Positions 1-9,818 of a DNA stretch of 64,000 nt are shown one piece after another. Below the pieces are notes generated by a model that saw only the letters and a list, made by a program, of their open reading frames with translations, did no database searches and was not told the origin of the DNA. The first letter of the stretch is position 1, and every line of letters starts with the position of its first letter. A program made the translations under genes and the position numbers. This DNA is from Chloroflexota bacterium (GTDB lineage Bacteria > Chloroflexota > UBA6077 > JACCZL01), in the NCBI GenBank assembly GCA_030447245.1, contig JAUJPG010000026.1:8663-72662 (forward strand), written 5' to 3'.

Positions 1-6
1 GTGCCA

Positions 7-33
7 GTTGTAGGAGTTCTAGGAGTTGTAGGC
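7..33. repeat. 9-bp tandem repeat, three copies
   Basis: Three consecutive 9-base units of the form GTTSTAGGA occupy 7-33; the middle copy and the last base of the third differ by one base. A related 9-base periodicity (CCCTACATT, CCCTACAAT) occurs near 23680-23700 on the opposite orientation. Function is unknown; it lies upstream of the exporter start. Confidence 0.5.
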
Positions 34-93
34 GTGGGGGGCTAACCTCCCGCGGGGCGGGCCGGCGCTCCAACTCGACGAGGACGACGCGCC

Positions 94-3000
94 ATGTATT
101 TCGACCTCCGCCTGTTCGCGATGACCCGCGGCCTGCGCCGGCGGATCGTCTGGGCCGCGTTGATCGGCCTGCTCGAGCTGCCGGTCAGCCTCGGCCGCCT
201 CGCGCTCTCCGGCCTGGTGATTGCCGCGGTCATTCAGGGCACGTCCGTCGACGCCCTCGTCTGGCCGCTGCTGGCGATCGCCGCGCTGGTCGTGCTGCGC
301 GGGCTGGTCCACTACTGGCGCGAGGAGCTTGCTAACCGGATGGCGGCCGAGATGAAGGTCCGCCTGCGAGCGCTGCTCTACGAGCATGTCCTGCGGCTCG
401 GCCCGGGCCCGTTCGACCAGCAGCGGACCGGTGGCGTGCTCCTGACGCTCGTCGAGGGCGTCGAGATGCTGGAGACGTTCTTCGGCCAGTACCTGCCCCA
501 GCTGCTGGTAGCATCGCTCACGCCGCTGATCGTCTTCGCCTGCATCGCCTGGCTCGATCTGCCGACGGCCTCGATCTTTCTGGTGTCCGCCCTGTTCACC
601 CTCGTCGTGCCAGCCCTCTTCCACCGTTGGAACTCGACCAGCAGCCTGGCCCGGCGCGACGCCTACGCGCAGCTCGGCAACGACTTCCTGGACGGCATCC
701 AAGGCTTGCCGACGCTCAAGGCGTTCGGCCAGAGCCGAGTCCATGGGGCGCGGCTGGCCGCGCGAGCGCGGCAGCTGTACCGCGCGACGATGATGATCCT
801 GGGCGCCAATATCGCCGCCAGCGGCGTCACCATCCTCGGGATCTCGGCCGGCGCCGCCCTGGCCCTCGGCTGGGGCGCCGTCCGTGTCCAGCAGGGCGAG
901 CTGCCGCTCCAGACGCTGATCATCGTCCTGATGCTCGGCGTCGAGGTCTTCCGACCGCTCCGCGAGCTGACCGCGCTGTACCACCGCGGCATGGTCGCGA
1001 TGTCGGCCACCAAGGGCATCTACGCCATCCTCGACGCCAGTCCGGACGTGCAGGACCCCGCGCCCGAGGCGCGCACCTCGGTCGCGAGCGATTCCGCCCC
1101 CAGCGCGCCCCCAGCTGGGCGCTCGGCACTGGCCTTCGAGGCAGTCACGTTCGGCTACCCGGGACGGCGCGAGGACGCGCTCGTCGACGTCTCGTTTACG
1201 CTCGCCGATGGCGAGACGCTCGGCGTCGTCGGGCCGAGCGGGGCCGGCAAGTCGACGCTCGTCTGGCTGCTGCTGCGCTTCTTCGACCCTCGCCAGGGGA
1301 GCATCCTGCTCGGCGGGCACGACCTGCGCACGCTCCCGCTCGACCAGGTCCGCGCCCGGGTCGCCGTCGTCGCCCAGGACACCTACCTCTTCCAGGGGAC
1401 TGTTGCCGACAACCTCCGCGTCGGCAAGCCGGACGCCACGCCGGACGAGCTCGTAACCGTCGCCCGGGCCGCGAACGCTCACGAGTTCATCCAGGCCCTC
1501 CCGCGCGGCTACGAGACGGTCGTCGGCGAACGCGGCGCACGCCTGTCCGGCGGGCAGCGCCAGCGCATCGCGATCGCCCGGGCTCTGCTCAAGGACGCGC
1601 CGATTCTGGTGCTCGACGAGGCGCTGTCGAGCGTCGACGCCGAGAGTGAGTCGGCGATTCAACAGGCGCTGGACCGCCTGCGCCGCGGCCGCACCACGCT
1701 GGTGATCGCCCACCGGCTGTCGAGCGTCGTCGGCGCCGATCGAATCCTGGTGCTCGATCGCGGCCGCCTGGTCGAGAGCGGGGCGCACGCGGATCTGGTT
1801 CGTGCCAACGGTACCTACGCTCGGTTGATGGCCGCGCAGCAGCAGGAGCCGGAGATCGACGGTGACCTGCTGCTCACGGACCCGCCCGGAGTCGTCGAGG
1901 ACGTCGACGGGCGTCATCCTGGATTGACCGAAGGACCTTCGTCCCGCGACGGGCCCCCGCGCTCCGCTCAGGACGGCACGCTCGCCCCCCTCCCCGAGCC
2001 GCGCGCGCCGGTCCCAGGCGCTGCCTTCAGGCTGTGGGGTCGACTGCTGGGGCTGGTCCGGCCGTGGTGGGGCTCCCAGCTGGTGGTGTTCCTGCTCGGG
2101 CTGGCCCATGCCGCCGCCGTCGTCGGTTTGGCGGTGGTCGGGTCGCTGCTGGTCCGGCAGGTCGCCAGCGGCGGTGACATCAGCCCGTGGCTCTGGGCGC
2201 TCGGCACCCTCGTGCCGCTCGCGGCGGTGCTGACCTGGGCCGAGTCCTGGCTGGCCCATGACCTGGCATTCCGCCTGCTCGCCGAGATGCGGATCGCGCT
2301 GTATGAGACGCTCGACCCGCTCGCCCCCGGGTACCTCCAGCGGCGGCACTCCGGCGACCTGGTCAGCGCGGCCACCGGCGACGTCGAGACGGTCGAGTAC
2401 TTCTTCGCCCATACGATCGCGCCGGCCTTTGTGGCCGTGCTCGTGCCCGGCGGGGTCCTGCTGACGTTGGCCCTCATCGCTCCGCCGCTCGCGCTCGTCC
2501 TGCTGCCGTTCTTGATCCTGGTCGGGCTGAGCGGCGGTCGCACGCCGCGCGGCCGAGCGGATCGCGGCCGACGTGCGCGGCCGCCTCAGCGAGGTGAACG
2601 CCCACATGGTCGACAGCGTCCAGGGATTGCGGACGATCGCCGCTTTTGGGCGCGGGCCGGCGAGGCTGGCCGAGATCGAGGCGAACGGGCGCCAGCTGAC
2701 CGCGGTCCAGCTTTCCTTTCTGCGCCACCAGAGCGCCCAATCCGCCGTGATCGAGGCGTTGGCCGGCCTGGGCGGCCTTGTCGTCCTGGCCGTCGGCGCC
2801 TGGCTGGCGACCCGCGGCGCGATGTCTCCGACGCTCTTGCCGCTGGTCACCCTGCTGGCGCTGACATCCTTCGGCCCGGTGACCGACGTCGCCAAGGTCG
2901 CCAAGCAGCTCGCCGAGACGCTCGCCGCCAGCCGCCGCATCTTCGCCATCCATGACGAGCCGGTGACCGTCCTGGACGGCCCCGGCGTACGGATCGGCTC

Positions 3001-3970
3001 TCGCGACCCCGGACACGCGGGCGCGGAGACGCGCCCGGATCGCGCTCCGCGGCCCCCAGGGCTCGCTCTGGAGCAGGTCAGCTTCTCGTATGGGCCAGGC
3101 GAGCCCCAGGCGCTGCGCGACGTCACGTTCGCGGTCGAGCGGGTCAGACCGTTGCACTCGTCGGTCGCTCGGGCGCCCGGCAAGACCACCGCGGCGCACC
3201 TGGTGCCGCGCTTCTGGGACCCGCAACAGGGCCGGATCACCCTGGACGGTCACGACGTGCGCTGGTTCACGCTCGACGATCTCCGTGCCCGGATCGCACT
3301 GGTTGCCCAGGACACCTACCTGTTCAACGCCAGCCTGCGCGAGAATCTGGCCCTCGCCGACCCGACGCCCCGGCGACGACGAGCTGGCCCAGGCAGCGCG
3401 GTTGGCTCGGATCGACGATTTCATCGCCACACTCCCGGACGGCTGGGACACCGTCGTCGGCGAGCAGGGTATCCAGCTCTCTGGTGGTCAGCGCCAGCGC
3501 GTCGCGATCGCGCGGGCGCTCCTCAAGGACGCGCCGATCCTCATCCTGGACGAGGCTACGTCGCACCTCGACGCCGAGAACGAGCGCCTGGTGCGGGACG
3601 GCCTCAGCGTCCTCGTGCGCGGCCGAACGACGCTCGTGATCGCCCGCGGCTGTCGACCATCCGCAACGCCGACCGGATCGTCGTTCTGGACGCCGGCACC
3701 GTGGCCGAGCAGGGCAGCCACGAAGAGCTGCTGACGCGCGGCGGCATCTATGCCCAGCTCGTCGCCGCCCAGCGAGTCCGCGCCGGACGGCCCGCGGACG
3801 ACGCCACGGCGGCGTCGACGGCGGTGCACAGTCGCCCGTGTAATGCCCCACACCCCGGCCTCGGCGCTGCCATGCCCCTGGCCGGGCAGCCGCGCTCGCG
3901 CCCAGCCAGGCGTAGTCCCCAGCCAGAAGGCACTTCGCTAGACGAGAACGACCGAGTTAGACGAGAATGA
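94..3970 (+). pseudogene. Fused double ABC exporter (TMD-NBD-TMD-NBD), multiply frameshifted
   Basis: Two exporter half-molecules are encoded head to tail. The first half is intact in one frame: transmembrane domain about residues 10-310, then an NBD with Walker A GPSGAGKST, signature LSGGQ and Walker B ILVLDEA. The second half starts near 2020 in the same frame but leaves frame near 2545. It then shifts again around its Walker A (about 3145-3182, two compensating one-base slips that garble the P-loop), near 3370 and near 3650. Each shift can be undone by a one-base change, and LSGGQ and ILDEATS are readable in the shifted frame. Overall plan resembles CydDC-type or multidrug exporters; substrate is not predictable. 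The breaks may be real decay or sequencing error. The frame ends at 3970 with a tail of about 60 residues unlike exporters. Confidence 0.8.
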
Positions 3971-3976
3971 CCGAGT
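3939..3976. repeat. 19-bp tandem direct repeat
   Basis: Two adjacent 19-base units (TAGACGAGAAYGACCGAGT) lie at 3939-3957 and 3958-3976 and differ at one base. They mark the end of the exporter reading frame and the start of the damaged mobile-element region. They could be the scar of an earlier insertion, but I recognise no known element end. Confidence 0.6.
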
Positions 3977-4237
3977 TGGACTTTGAGGCCATGGCGCCCC
4001 GATGCCCATCCACGTCGATCGCGCCAGTGCGTGAAGCTCGGCCCAGCCTTGTTTTCGCGCGCTGGCCGACATAAGATGGCCCAAGCAGCTGACCCCGGTG
4101 GTCGTGAGCCCGCGCACGTGGGCCCGGGCCTCCACTGCCGGGGCGATGGCACCGTGGCACGAACCAAGGTCGCTTCTCGCCGGACCACAGCTCGGGGCGC
4201 GCCGCGGGGCGCGGGCGTGCTACCCGTTACGACGGCC

Positions 4238-4797
4238 ATGGGGCGGCGACCGAACGTCAAGCTCCTCCTGTTCGGCGTCGTGCTGCTCAGCCTGCTCGCG
4301 TTCGTCGGTCTGGCGCTCACGCGCGAGGTCAGCGGCGCCCGCGCGGGCGTGGCGACGCGGGCGGATGCACCTCGGCCGGCCGTGCCGACCGCTCGGCCCG
4401 CGTTGACCGCGGCCGAGGAGGCGTACGCTCAGGCCCTGTGGCCGATCCACAATGAGGTCAAGGCCGCCGCGCTCAAGATGAGCATGGCCGGCATTCAGTA
4501 CCTGACCCAGGGGGCGACCTCGCCGCTTGGGGCGCAGGTGGACGCGACGATCGAAGTCTACCAGCGGGCCGAGCGGCAGATTCTGGCGTTGCAGCCGCCG
4601 CCCTCGTTCCAGGCTCACCACGACGACTACGTGCGCGCGGTCCGGCTCTACCAGCAGGCGGCGCTGAGATGGTCAGGATCTACGAGGATCGCGATGAGCA
4701 GCATCTCGTCGCCGCGTTCCCGCGGAGCCAGGAGGGCGGCCAGATCCTCAGGCGGGTCGGAGCCGTGCTCTGGCCAACCGAGTACGTGCCGAACTAG
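4238..4797 (+). pseudogene. Membrane-anchored hypothetical protein with one frameshift
   Basis: The ATG at 4238 opens a protein with an N-terminal hydrophobic segment (about residues 9-27), a low-complexity Ala/Pro/Arg linker, and a soluble helical domain with Tyr- and Gln-rich segments. The frame breaks near 4665. Moving to the next frame continues sensibly (EMVRIYEDRDEQHLVAAF) and ends at the TAG at 4795-4797, giving about 185 residues after repair. The helical domain with paired QPP and YVRAVRLYQQA stretches looks like an extracytoplasmic helical bundle. I do not recognise the family. An in-frame reading through the slip runs on into the transposase remnant and is artificial. Confidence 0.5.
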
Positions 4798-5216
4798 AGT
4801 AGTCGAAGGGGGCGGTGGTCCAGGAGGCGTGCGAGGACCTGGGCGGGTGCGACTGGGAGTGGCAAGCGGCCGATACCTCGATGGGCAAGGCCAGGATGGG
4901 GGGGACCTCGTCGGCCCCAACCCGACCGACCGCGCCAAGCCCGGCGTGAAGCGCTCCCTCCTGGTCGAAGCCGGGGGCGGCCCGCTGGGGGTGATCGTGG
5001 CCGGCGCCAACGTCCCGGACGCGAAGCTGCTGGCGGCGACCATCGAGGCCGTCGTCCTGGAGCGCCCGCCGGTCGAGGAGGGCTGGCCCCAGCACCTGTG
5101 TCTGGACAAGGCCTACGATAACGAGGACGGCTGGGGCGCCTGCGTCGACCATGACTACCTCCCGCACATCGCGCTCATCCGCGACGAGCGGCCGCCCCGG
5201 CCGAAGCGCCACAAGG

Positions 5217-5259
5217 CTCGGCGGTGGGTCGTGGAGACGACCCAGCCACACTACCCATG
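5217..5259 (+). other. attL of the serine-recombinase element
   Basis: This is the left junction. Bases to 5233 come from the transposase (coding ARRWVV), GA at 5234-5235 is the inferred crossover dinucleotide, and 5236-5259 (GACGACCCAGCC then ACACTACCCATG) is one attP arm. The arm is the imperfect inverted copy of the arm at attR. Confidence 0.8.
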
Positions 5260-5386
5260 AAGCGCGGGAATCGACCGACGGCGGCCGGGCTGCGATCATA
5301 GGGGTCGCGGGGCTGCTCCGGCTGGTCGAGGCGGTCGAGCGGATCCGGGTGGCCCACCAGCCACGGCCAGGGGGAGGAGCCGCGCC

Positions 5387-5580
5387 ATGTCCGACCGATC
5401 CATCACCATGGCTCCCCCCCGCCCGAGGCGGGGGCTGGGAGCCCTCGCTGGGAGCACCTGCCGCCGGCCCGGCGCCAGCGGCTGCTCGCGCTCCTGACCC
5501 AGCTCCTGGAGCGTCGACTGCCTCGGAGCCTGATCCGCGGCGAGGAGGACGGCCATGAGTCCGTTCCCGCCTGCGAGTAG
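5387..5580 (+). pseudogene. Small accessory ORF upstream of the recombinase, one frameshift
   Basis: A strong ribosome site (GGGGGAGGAG) precedes the ATG at 5387. The frame begins MSDRSITMAPP and slips in a C7 run near 5413. Adding one base gives a clean continuation, WEHLPPARRQRLLALLTQLLE, with a predicted amphipathic helix, ending at the TAG 5578-5580. That stop overlaps the recombinase start by 26 bases, as expected for a coupled pair. The product would be about 64 residues. I do not recognise it; its position suggests a partner of the recombinase. The 126 bases before it hold no other gene that I can support. Confidence 0.45.
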
Positions 5581-7717
5581 CTCGCCGCTCGGCGTGCTCC
5601 GATCGGAGAAGGTCGCGCCCGGTCACCGCGATCGCCTGGCCGTCGTCTATGTGCGGCAGTCCACGCCCCAGCAGCTCCTCGATCACCAGGAGTCGACGCG
5701 GCTGCAGTACGGGCTGGTGGATCGGGCGCAGGCGCTGGGCTGGGCCGCCGATCGGGTGCTGGTCATCGACGAGGACCTGGGCCGCTCGGCGACCAGCGCC
5801 GACGACCGGGCCGGCTTCCAGCGGCTGGTCTCGGAGGTCAGCCTCGACCACGTCGGCCTGGTCCTCGGCCTCGAGATGAGCCGGCTGGCGCGCTCCAACA
5901 AGGACTGGTACCAGCTGCTGGAGCTGTGCGCCCTGTTCCGCACGCTGATCGCCGACCTCGACGGGGTCTATGATCCGGCCCAGTACAACGACCGGTTGCT
6001 GCTCGGCCTCAAGGGCACGCTGAGCGAAGCGGAGCTGCACGTGCTCCAGCAGCGGATGCACCAGGGCAGGATGAGCAAGGCTCGCCGCGGCGAGCTGACC
6101 TTCGCGCTGCCGCTCGGCTACGTCTGGGGGCTGGAGAGCGAGATCCGGTTCGACCCTGATGAGCAGGTCCAGGCGGTGGTGCGCCTGGTCTTCCGGAAGT
6201 TCTCCGAGCTTGGCACCCTGCACGGCGTCCTGCGGTATCTGGCTGACCATGAGATCCGTCTGGGGGTCCGAGTGCGCGAGGGCCCCGGCAAGGGCGAGCT
6301 GGTCTGGCGGCGGCCGAACCGCATGACGCTACAGATGCTGCTCAAGCACCCGCTGTACGCCGGTGCCTACGTCTACGGGCGACGCCAAGGCGACCCGCGT
6401 CGCCGCCAGTCGGGGCACCCCCGCAGCGGGCGGGTGGTGGCGACGCCCACGGAGTGGCTGGCCTTCGTGCCCGATCGGGCGCCGGTGTACATCACCTGGG
6501 AGCAGTACGAGGCCAACCTGGCGCAACTGGAGGCGAATCGGGCCCGCGCCACCAGCCGGGGGACGGCGCGGGCCGGGGCGACCTTGCTGGCCGGGCTCGT
6601 GAGCTGTGCCCGGTGCGGCACCCGCCTGATCGTCCGCTACGACGGGACGCCGGCCCGGCCCGCGTACGTCTGCTCGCGGCGAGCGACCGACTATGGCGAG
6701 CCGCACTGCCAGCAGGTCGCCGCGGCCGGCCTGGATCGGTTCGTCGGCGAGCACGTCCTGGCCGCGCTCGAGCCTGCCGCCCTGGAGCTGGCGCTGACGG
6801 CGACCGAGCGCGTCGAGCAGGAGCGGGCGGAACTGCTGCGGCACTGGCAACAGCGGCGAGAACGGGCGGCCTACGAGGCGGAGCGTGCCCGTCGTCAGTA
6901 CGATGCCGTCGAGCCGGAGCACCGGCTGGTGGCGCGGACGCTGGAACGGCGCTGGGAGGAGAAGCTGGCGGCGCAGCAGCAGCTGGAGGAGGCCTATCGT
7001 CGGGCGTTGCGCGAGCTCCCCCGCACCCTCTCCGAGCAGGAGCGGACAACGATCCGCCGCCTGGCCACGGACATTCCGGCCCTGTGGGCCGCCCCCACCA
7101 CCACGCATGCCGATCGGAAGGAGCTCGTCCGCCAGGTCGTGGAGCGGGTGGTGCTCGACGCCCAGGGAGCGAGCGAACGGGTGCAGGTAAGCATCGAGTG
7201 GGTGGGCGGCGGGCAGACCCCGGGCGTGGTCCGCCGGCCGATCCAGCGGACGGACGCATTGAGCACCTACCCGGGGATCTGCGAGCGGGTGCGGGCCGGG
7301 GTCCAGGAGGGCCTGCCGGCCGCGAACATCGCCGAACGGTTGAATGCCGCGGGGTATCTTCCGCCACGCGGCGACCGGTTCGGCGTGCAGGCCATCCGCG
7401 TGCTGCGCCAACGGCTGGGGCTGAGTGGCCACCGTCCTCGGCGCAATCCGCGGACCGGACTCGGGTCAGACGAGTGGTGGCGGTCCGAGCTGGCCCGAAC
7501 CCTCGGCATCCCGACCGGCACGCTCGACTCTTGGATCGCTCGCGGCTGGGTGCGCGCCCGCCAGGAGCCGCGCGGGCTCCGGCGCTGGATCGTCTGGGCG
7601 GACCCGGCCGAGGCGGAGCGGCTCCGCCACTTCCGTCAGCGGCCGGTCGATGATGCGCTCCGACAACGCTGGCTGGAGCGCCAGGGAGGTTCCCATGACT
7701 CAACACCCCGAACGTAG
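5555..7717 (+). CDS. Large serine recombinase (site-specific integrase)
   Basis: The 720-residue protein has the expected order. The catalytic resolvase domain (about residues 25-170) has VYVRQST, where Ser36 is the likely nucleophile, and EMSRLAR. It is followed by the recombinase domain (about 185-330), a zinc ribbon near residue 350 (CARCGTR, later CSRR and HCQQ) and a coiled coil rich in Glu/Arg/Gln (about 400-500). The C-terminal 180 residues add a helix-turn-helix-like stretch (GIPTGTLDSWIARGWVRARQ), which could extend DNA recognition. The ATG at 5555 has a GAGGAGG site eight bases upstream. It is intact, unlike most neighbours, and would catalyse integration and excision between the att sites listed here. 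No excision factor is evident except possibly the small upstream ORF. Confidence 0.92.
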   Translation: MSPFPPASSSPLGVLRSEKVAPGHRDRLAVVYVRQSTPQQLLDHQESTRLQYGLVDRAQALGWAADRVLVIDEDLGRSATSADDRAGFQRLVSEVSLDHVGLVLGLEMSRLARSNKDWYQLLELCALFRTLIADLDGVYDPAQYNDRLLLGLKGTLSEAELHVLQQRMHQGRMSKARRGELTFALPLGYVWGLESEIRFDPDEQVQAVVRLVFRKFSELGTLHGVLRYLADHEIRLGVRVREGPGKGELVWRRPNRMTLQMLLKHPLYAGAYVYGRRQGDPRRRQSGHPRSGRVVATPTEWLAFVPDRAPVYITWEQYEANLAQLEANRARATSRGTARAGATLLAGLVSCARCGTRLIVRYDGTPARPAYVCSRRATDYGEPHCQQVAAAGLDRFVGEHVLAALEPAALELALTATERVEQERAELLRHWQQRRERAAYEAERARRQYDAVEPEHRLVARTLERRWEEKLAAQQQLEEAYRRALRELPRTLSEQERTTIRRLATDIPALWAAPTTTHADRKELVRQVVERVVLDAQGASERVQVSIEWVGGGQTPGVVRRPIQRTDALSTYPGICERVRAGVQEGLPAANIAERLNAAGYLPPRGDRFGVQAIRVLRQRLGLSGHRPRRNPRTGLGSDEWWRSELARTLGIPTGTLDSWIARGWVRARQEPRGLRRWIVWADPAEAERLRHFRQRPVDDALRQRWLERQGGSHDSTPRT

Positions 7718-7726
7718 CGCGCTGAA

Positions 7727-7769
7727 CATGGGCAGTGTGGATGGGTCACTGAACGCACGCTGGCGTGGC
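7727..7769 (+). other. attR of the serine-recombinase element
   Basis: This is the right junction. The other attP arm is 7727-7750 (CATGGGCAGTGTGG then ATGGGTCACT), GA at 7751-7752 is the crossover dinucleotide, and transposase sequence resumes with codons for RTLAWL. It shares TGGGTC with attL, which is part of the inverted symmetry of attP and also of the target. Confidence 0.8.
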
Positions 7770-7927
7770 TGTCCAAGTGCCGGGCAATCTTGATCCGTTG
7801 GGACAAGAAGGCCAAGAACTACCTCGGCCTGCTCAAGCTGGCCCGTGCCCTGCTCTGGTTCCGCCGCTACGCCCGCCTGGCCCTGCCGTCGGGCGGATCG
7901 TGAGCAGCACGCTCAGCGAGAGTGCAC

Positions 7928-8795
7928 ATGCCCTACCTCACCCCTTGCGGGCGACTCTTCTATGAGCGAGCGGGCGATGGCGACCCGCCGCTCGTCTTCG
8001 TCCACGGGATCGCCTGCGCCCATGACGACTGGCGAGCACTGGCTGGACTACTTCCGCGCACGGCGATGCGTGGTCGCCTGCGATCTGCGCGGCCATGGCG
8101 CCTCCACTGGCGACCCGGCGCAGTGCGACATCGAGACCTACGGGCCGATGTGCGCCCTGCTGCGCGCCTGGACCTGCCGCCCGGCCGTCCTCATCGGGCA
8201 CAGCATGGGCTGTCGCGTGGTCCTTCAGGCCTCTGTCGATGCGGAGCGGGTGGCCCGGTCTGGTCCTGGTGGACGGCAGTCGCCTGGGCACGGGCGATCC
8301 GCAGATGGCCGAGCAGGCTGCCCGTCAGCAGATCCAGACGGTTGGCTACCCCGCGTTCCTGCGAGGCTTCTTCGCCGGCATGTTCCTGGAGGAGGGCGAT
8401 CCCGCCGTCCAGGAGCGAATCGTCGGCCGTGCGCTGGCGCGCGAAGCCATCGGCGCCGCCCTGTTCCAGCGCGTTGTCGGTGGGATGCGCAGGCGATGGA
8501 CGCGGCGCGCTGGCCAGAGTCGGCGTGCCGCTGCTGGTCATCCAGAGCACCTACGTCAATCCCCAGCGTGTCCGGGTTTCACTGGAGCCTGGAGCCAGCA
8601 CGCCTGGCTGGAGCTGGTACGGCGCTCACCGCCCAGATCGAGATCGTCCGCGGCGGCGGACATTTCGCGATGCTGGAAAAACCGCAAGCCGTGAATCAGC
8701 ACCTCGAAGTTCGTCGCACGGCTGTCGCGCCCGACCTGGGCGGCTCGCTCAGCTTCCGCCACGTCTGGCCACGACCTTCGGGTCAGCATCAATAG
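7928..8795 (+). pseudogene. Alpha/beta hydrolase, multiply frameshifted
   Basis: Pieces in three frames line up as one alpha/beta hydrolase: MPYLTPCGRLFYERAGDGDP and FVHGIACAHDDWR, then CDLRGHGASTGD and the nucleophile elbow GHSMG, then LVLVDGSRLGTGD and RGFFAGMFLEEGD, then VGVPLLVIQSTYVN, then GGGHFAMLEKP with the catalytic His. At least four one-base slips separate them (near 8025, 8255, 8500 and 8610). The fold is typical of carboxylesterases or haloperoxidase-like hydrolases; substrate unknown. It starts 24 bases after the transposase stop. The slips fit either decay or poor sequence quality. Confidence 0.7.
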
Positions 8796-8829
8796 TGCGT
8801 CAGCTTCACGGGTCTGAGATAGTTACTTA

Positions 8830-9812
8830 ACCCGGTGTGCAAGTTACGGTAAGTCCAGGCCACAGGCGGCGTACCCTGAAGGTGCATGACTACCTGACGG
8901 GGGCCGACCGTGGACCTGGACACCTTCATCGTAGCGGTCTTCTGCACGATTGACGACGGAAGAGCTGCGCGCGTTGGCCACGCGAGCGGTGGCGGGCGCG
9001 CGGTCCGCGTCCCCGCTTGGCCGACAGCGAGGTGTTGACGCAGGAGGTCGTCGGGAAGTACCTCGGCATCGACACCGGCCAGGGGCTGTACGCCTACTTC
9101 CGCCGCCACTACGGGGCCTGGTTCCCGGCGCTCGGTCGGGTGCAGCGGACGACGTTCGTCCGTCGGGCCGCAAATCTCTGTGGGCGGTCAAGGGGCGGCT
9201 GTGGCAGCAGATCCTCCGGCGGGTGCCGCACAGGCCCGGACTTCGCGCTGATCGACAGCTTTCCGCTGGCGGTCTGCCAGTTCGCTCGCGCCCACCGCTG
9301 CCGACGGTTCCGCGGCGAGGCGGCGTATGGCAAGGACACGCTGGTCCGCCAGACCTTCTACGGCTTCCGCGTCCACGTGCGGTGTGCTGGCCCGTCCTGA
9401 TCGGCCGGGTCCTGCTGGCAGCCAACGTCTCCGAGCTCGCCGCTGTGCCGGCCCTCGTGATGGCACGGCAGCTGGCTGCTCGGTGACCGCAACTACCACG
9501 CACCGCCTGTCGGACGAACTGGCCGGGGCCTCGGCTCCTCGCCCCATTCCGCTGGGCCAGCCCCGGGACCCCGGAGCCGACGCGGGCGCACCTGCTCAGC
9601 CGCTTTCGCTATCGGATCGACACCGTCTTCGGGCAGCTCGTCGACCGCTATCGCGCCAAGCGCGTCTGGGCGCGTGACTCTATCACCTCCGCAGCCGCCT
9701 CCTCCGCAAGGTGCTCAGCCACCTCTCGCGGTCCACTTCACCCATCGAGGCCCAGCATCCGCCGCTACGCCTCGCCAACCTGCTCTCTGCCTGACAAACC
9801 TGCACACCGGGT
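8830..9812 (+). mobile_element. IS982-family insertion sequence, 983 bp, with TIRs and target duplication
   Basis: The ends are inverted repeats starting ACCCGGTGTGCA (8830-8841 and the complement of 9801-9812), with identity extending to 16 bases with one mismatch. The direct repeat TACTTA flanks both ends (8824-8829 and 9813-9818). The ACCC terminus, size and encoded transposase all fit IS982. The intact ends show a recognisable insertion even though the coding region is scrambled. Confidence 0.88.
8910..9794 (+). pseudogene. IS982-family transposase, multiply frameshifted
   Basis: Start GTG at 8910 reads MDLDTFIVAVFCTIDD. Later pieces in other frames read LADSEVLTQEVVGKYLG, YFRRHYGAWFPALGRVQRTT, LWAVKGRLWQQILRRVPH, FALIDSFPLAVCQFARAHRC, RFRGEAAYGKDTLVRQTFYGF, and near the end LLSRFRYRIDTVFGQLVDRY. 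These are in the order of IS982 transposases, which are about 290 residues long. At least six slips prevent a single product, so the gene is inactive as written. Confidence 0.8.
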
Positions 9813-9818
9813 TACTTA

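Larger units (their letters stand above)
5236..7752 (+). mobile_element. Integrated element carrying a large serine recombinase
   Basis: The element is about 2.5 kb and contains only a leader, a small accessory frame and one recombinase gene. Its ends were found by comparing the two halves of the interrupted transposase. The left boundary follows the GA at 5234-5235 and the right boundary is the GA at 7751-7752. The 24 bases at 7727-7750 and the reverse complement of 5236-5259 match at 19 positions, so joining the ends gives a 50-base attP with inverted arms around GA. Removing the element restores the transposase motif RRWVVERTLAW without any extra or missing base. This fits integration by a large serine integrase, not DDE transposition. 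Confidence 0.85.
4803..7903 (+). mobile_element. IS5-family transposase remnant, 5'-truncated and split by an integrated element
   Basis: The left part (about 4815-5235) reads, after one slip in the G7 run near 4903, as DWEWQAADTSMGKARMGG then DLVGPNPTDRAK, PQHLCLDKAYDNE and ARRWVVE. The right part (7751-7903) reads ERTLAWLSKCRAIL and YLGLLKLARALLWFRR and stops at 7901-7903. Joined, they give the C-terminal two thirds of an IS5-type DDE transposase, with Asp in AADTS, Asp in CLDKAY and Glu in WVVERT as the likely catalytic triad. The N-terminal third is missing, replaced by the preceding gene's 3' end. The coding sequence is interrupted exactly at the Glu codon by the serine-recombinase element. 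Confidence 0.85.

Noticed and set aside
19-3240. A 1073-residue minus-strand frame opposite the exporter
   Set aside because: It is antisense to clear ABC motifs and has the Arg/Gly/Pro/Gln-rich make-up of a GC-driven shadow frame.
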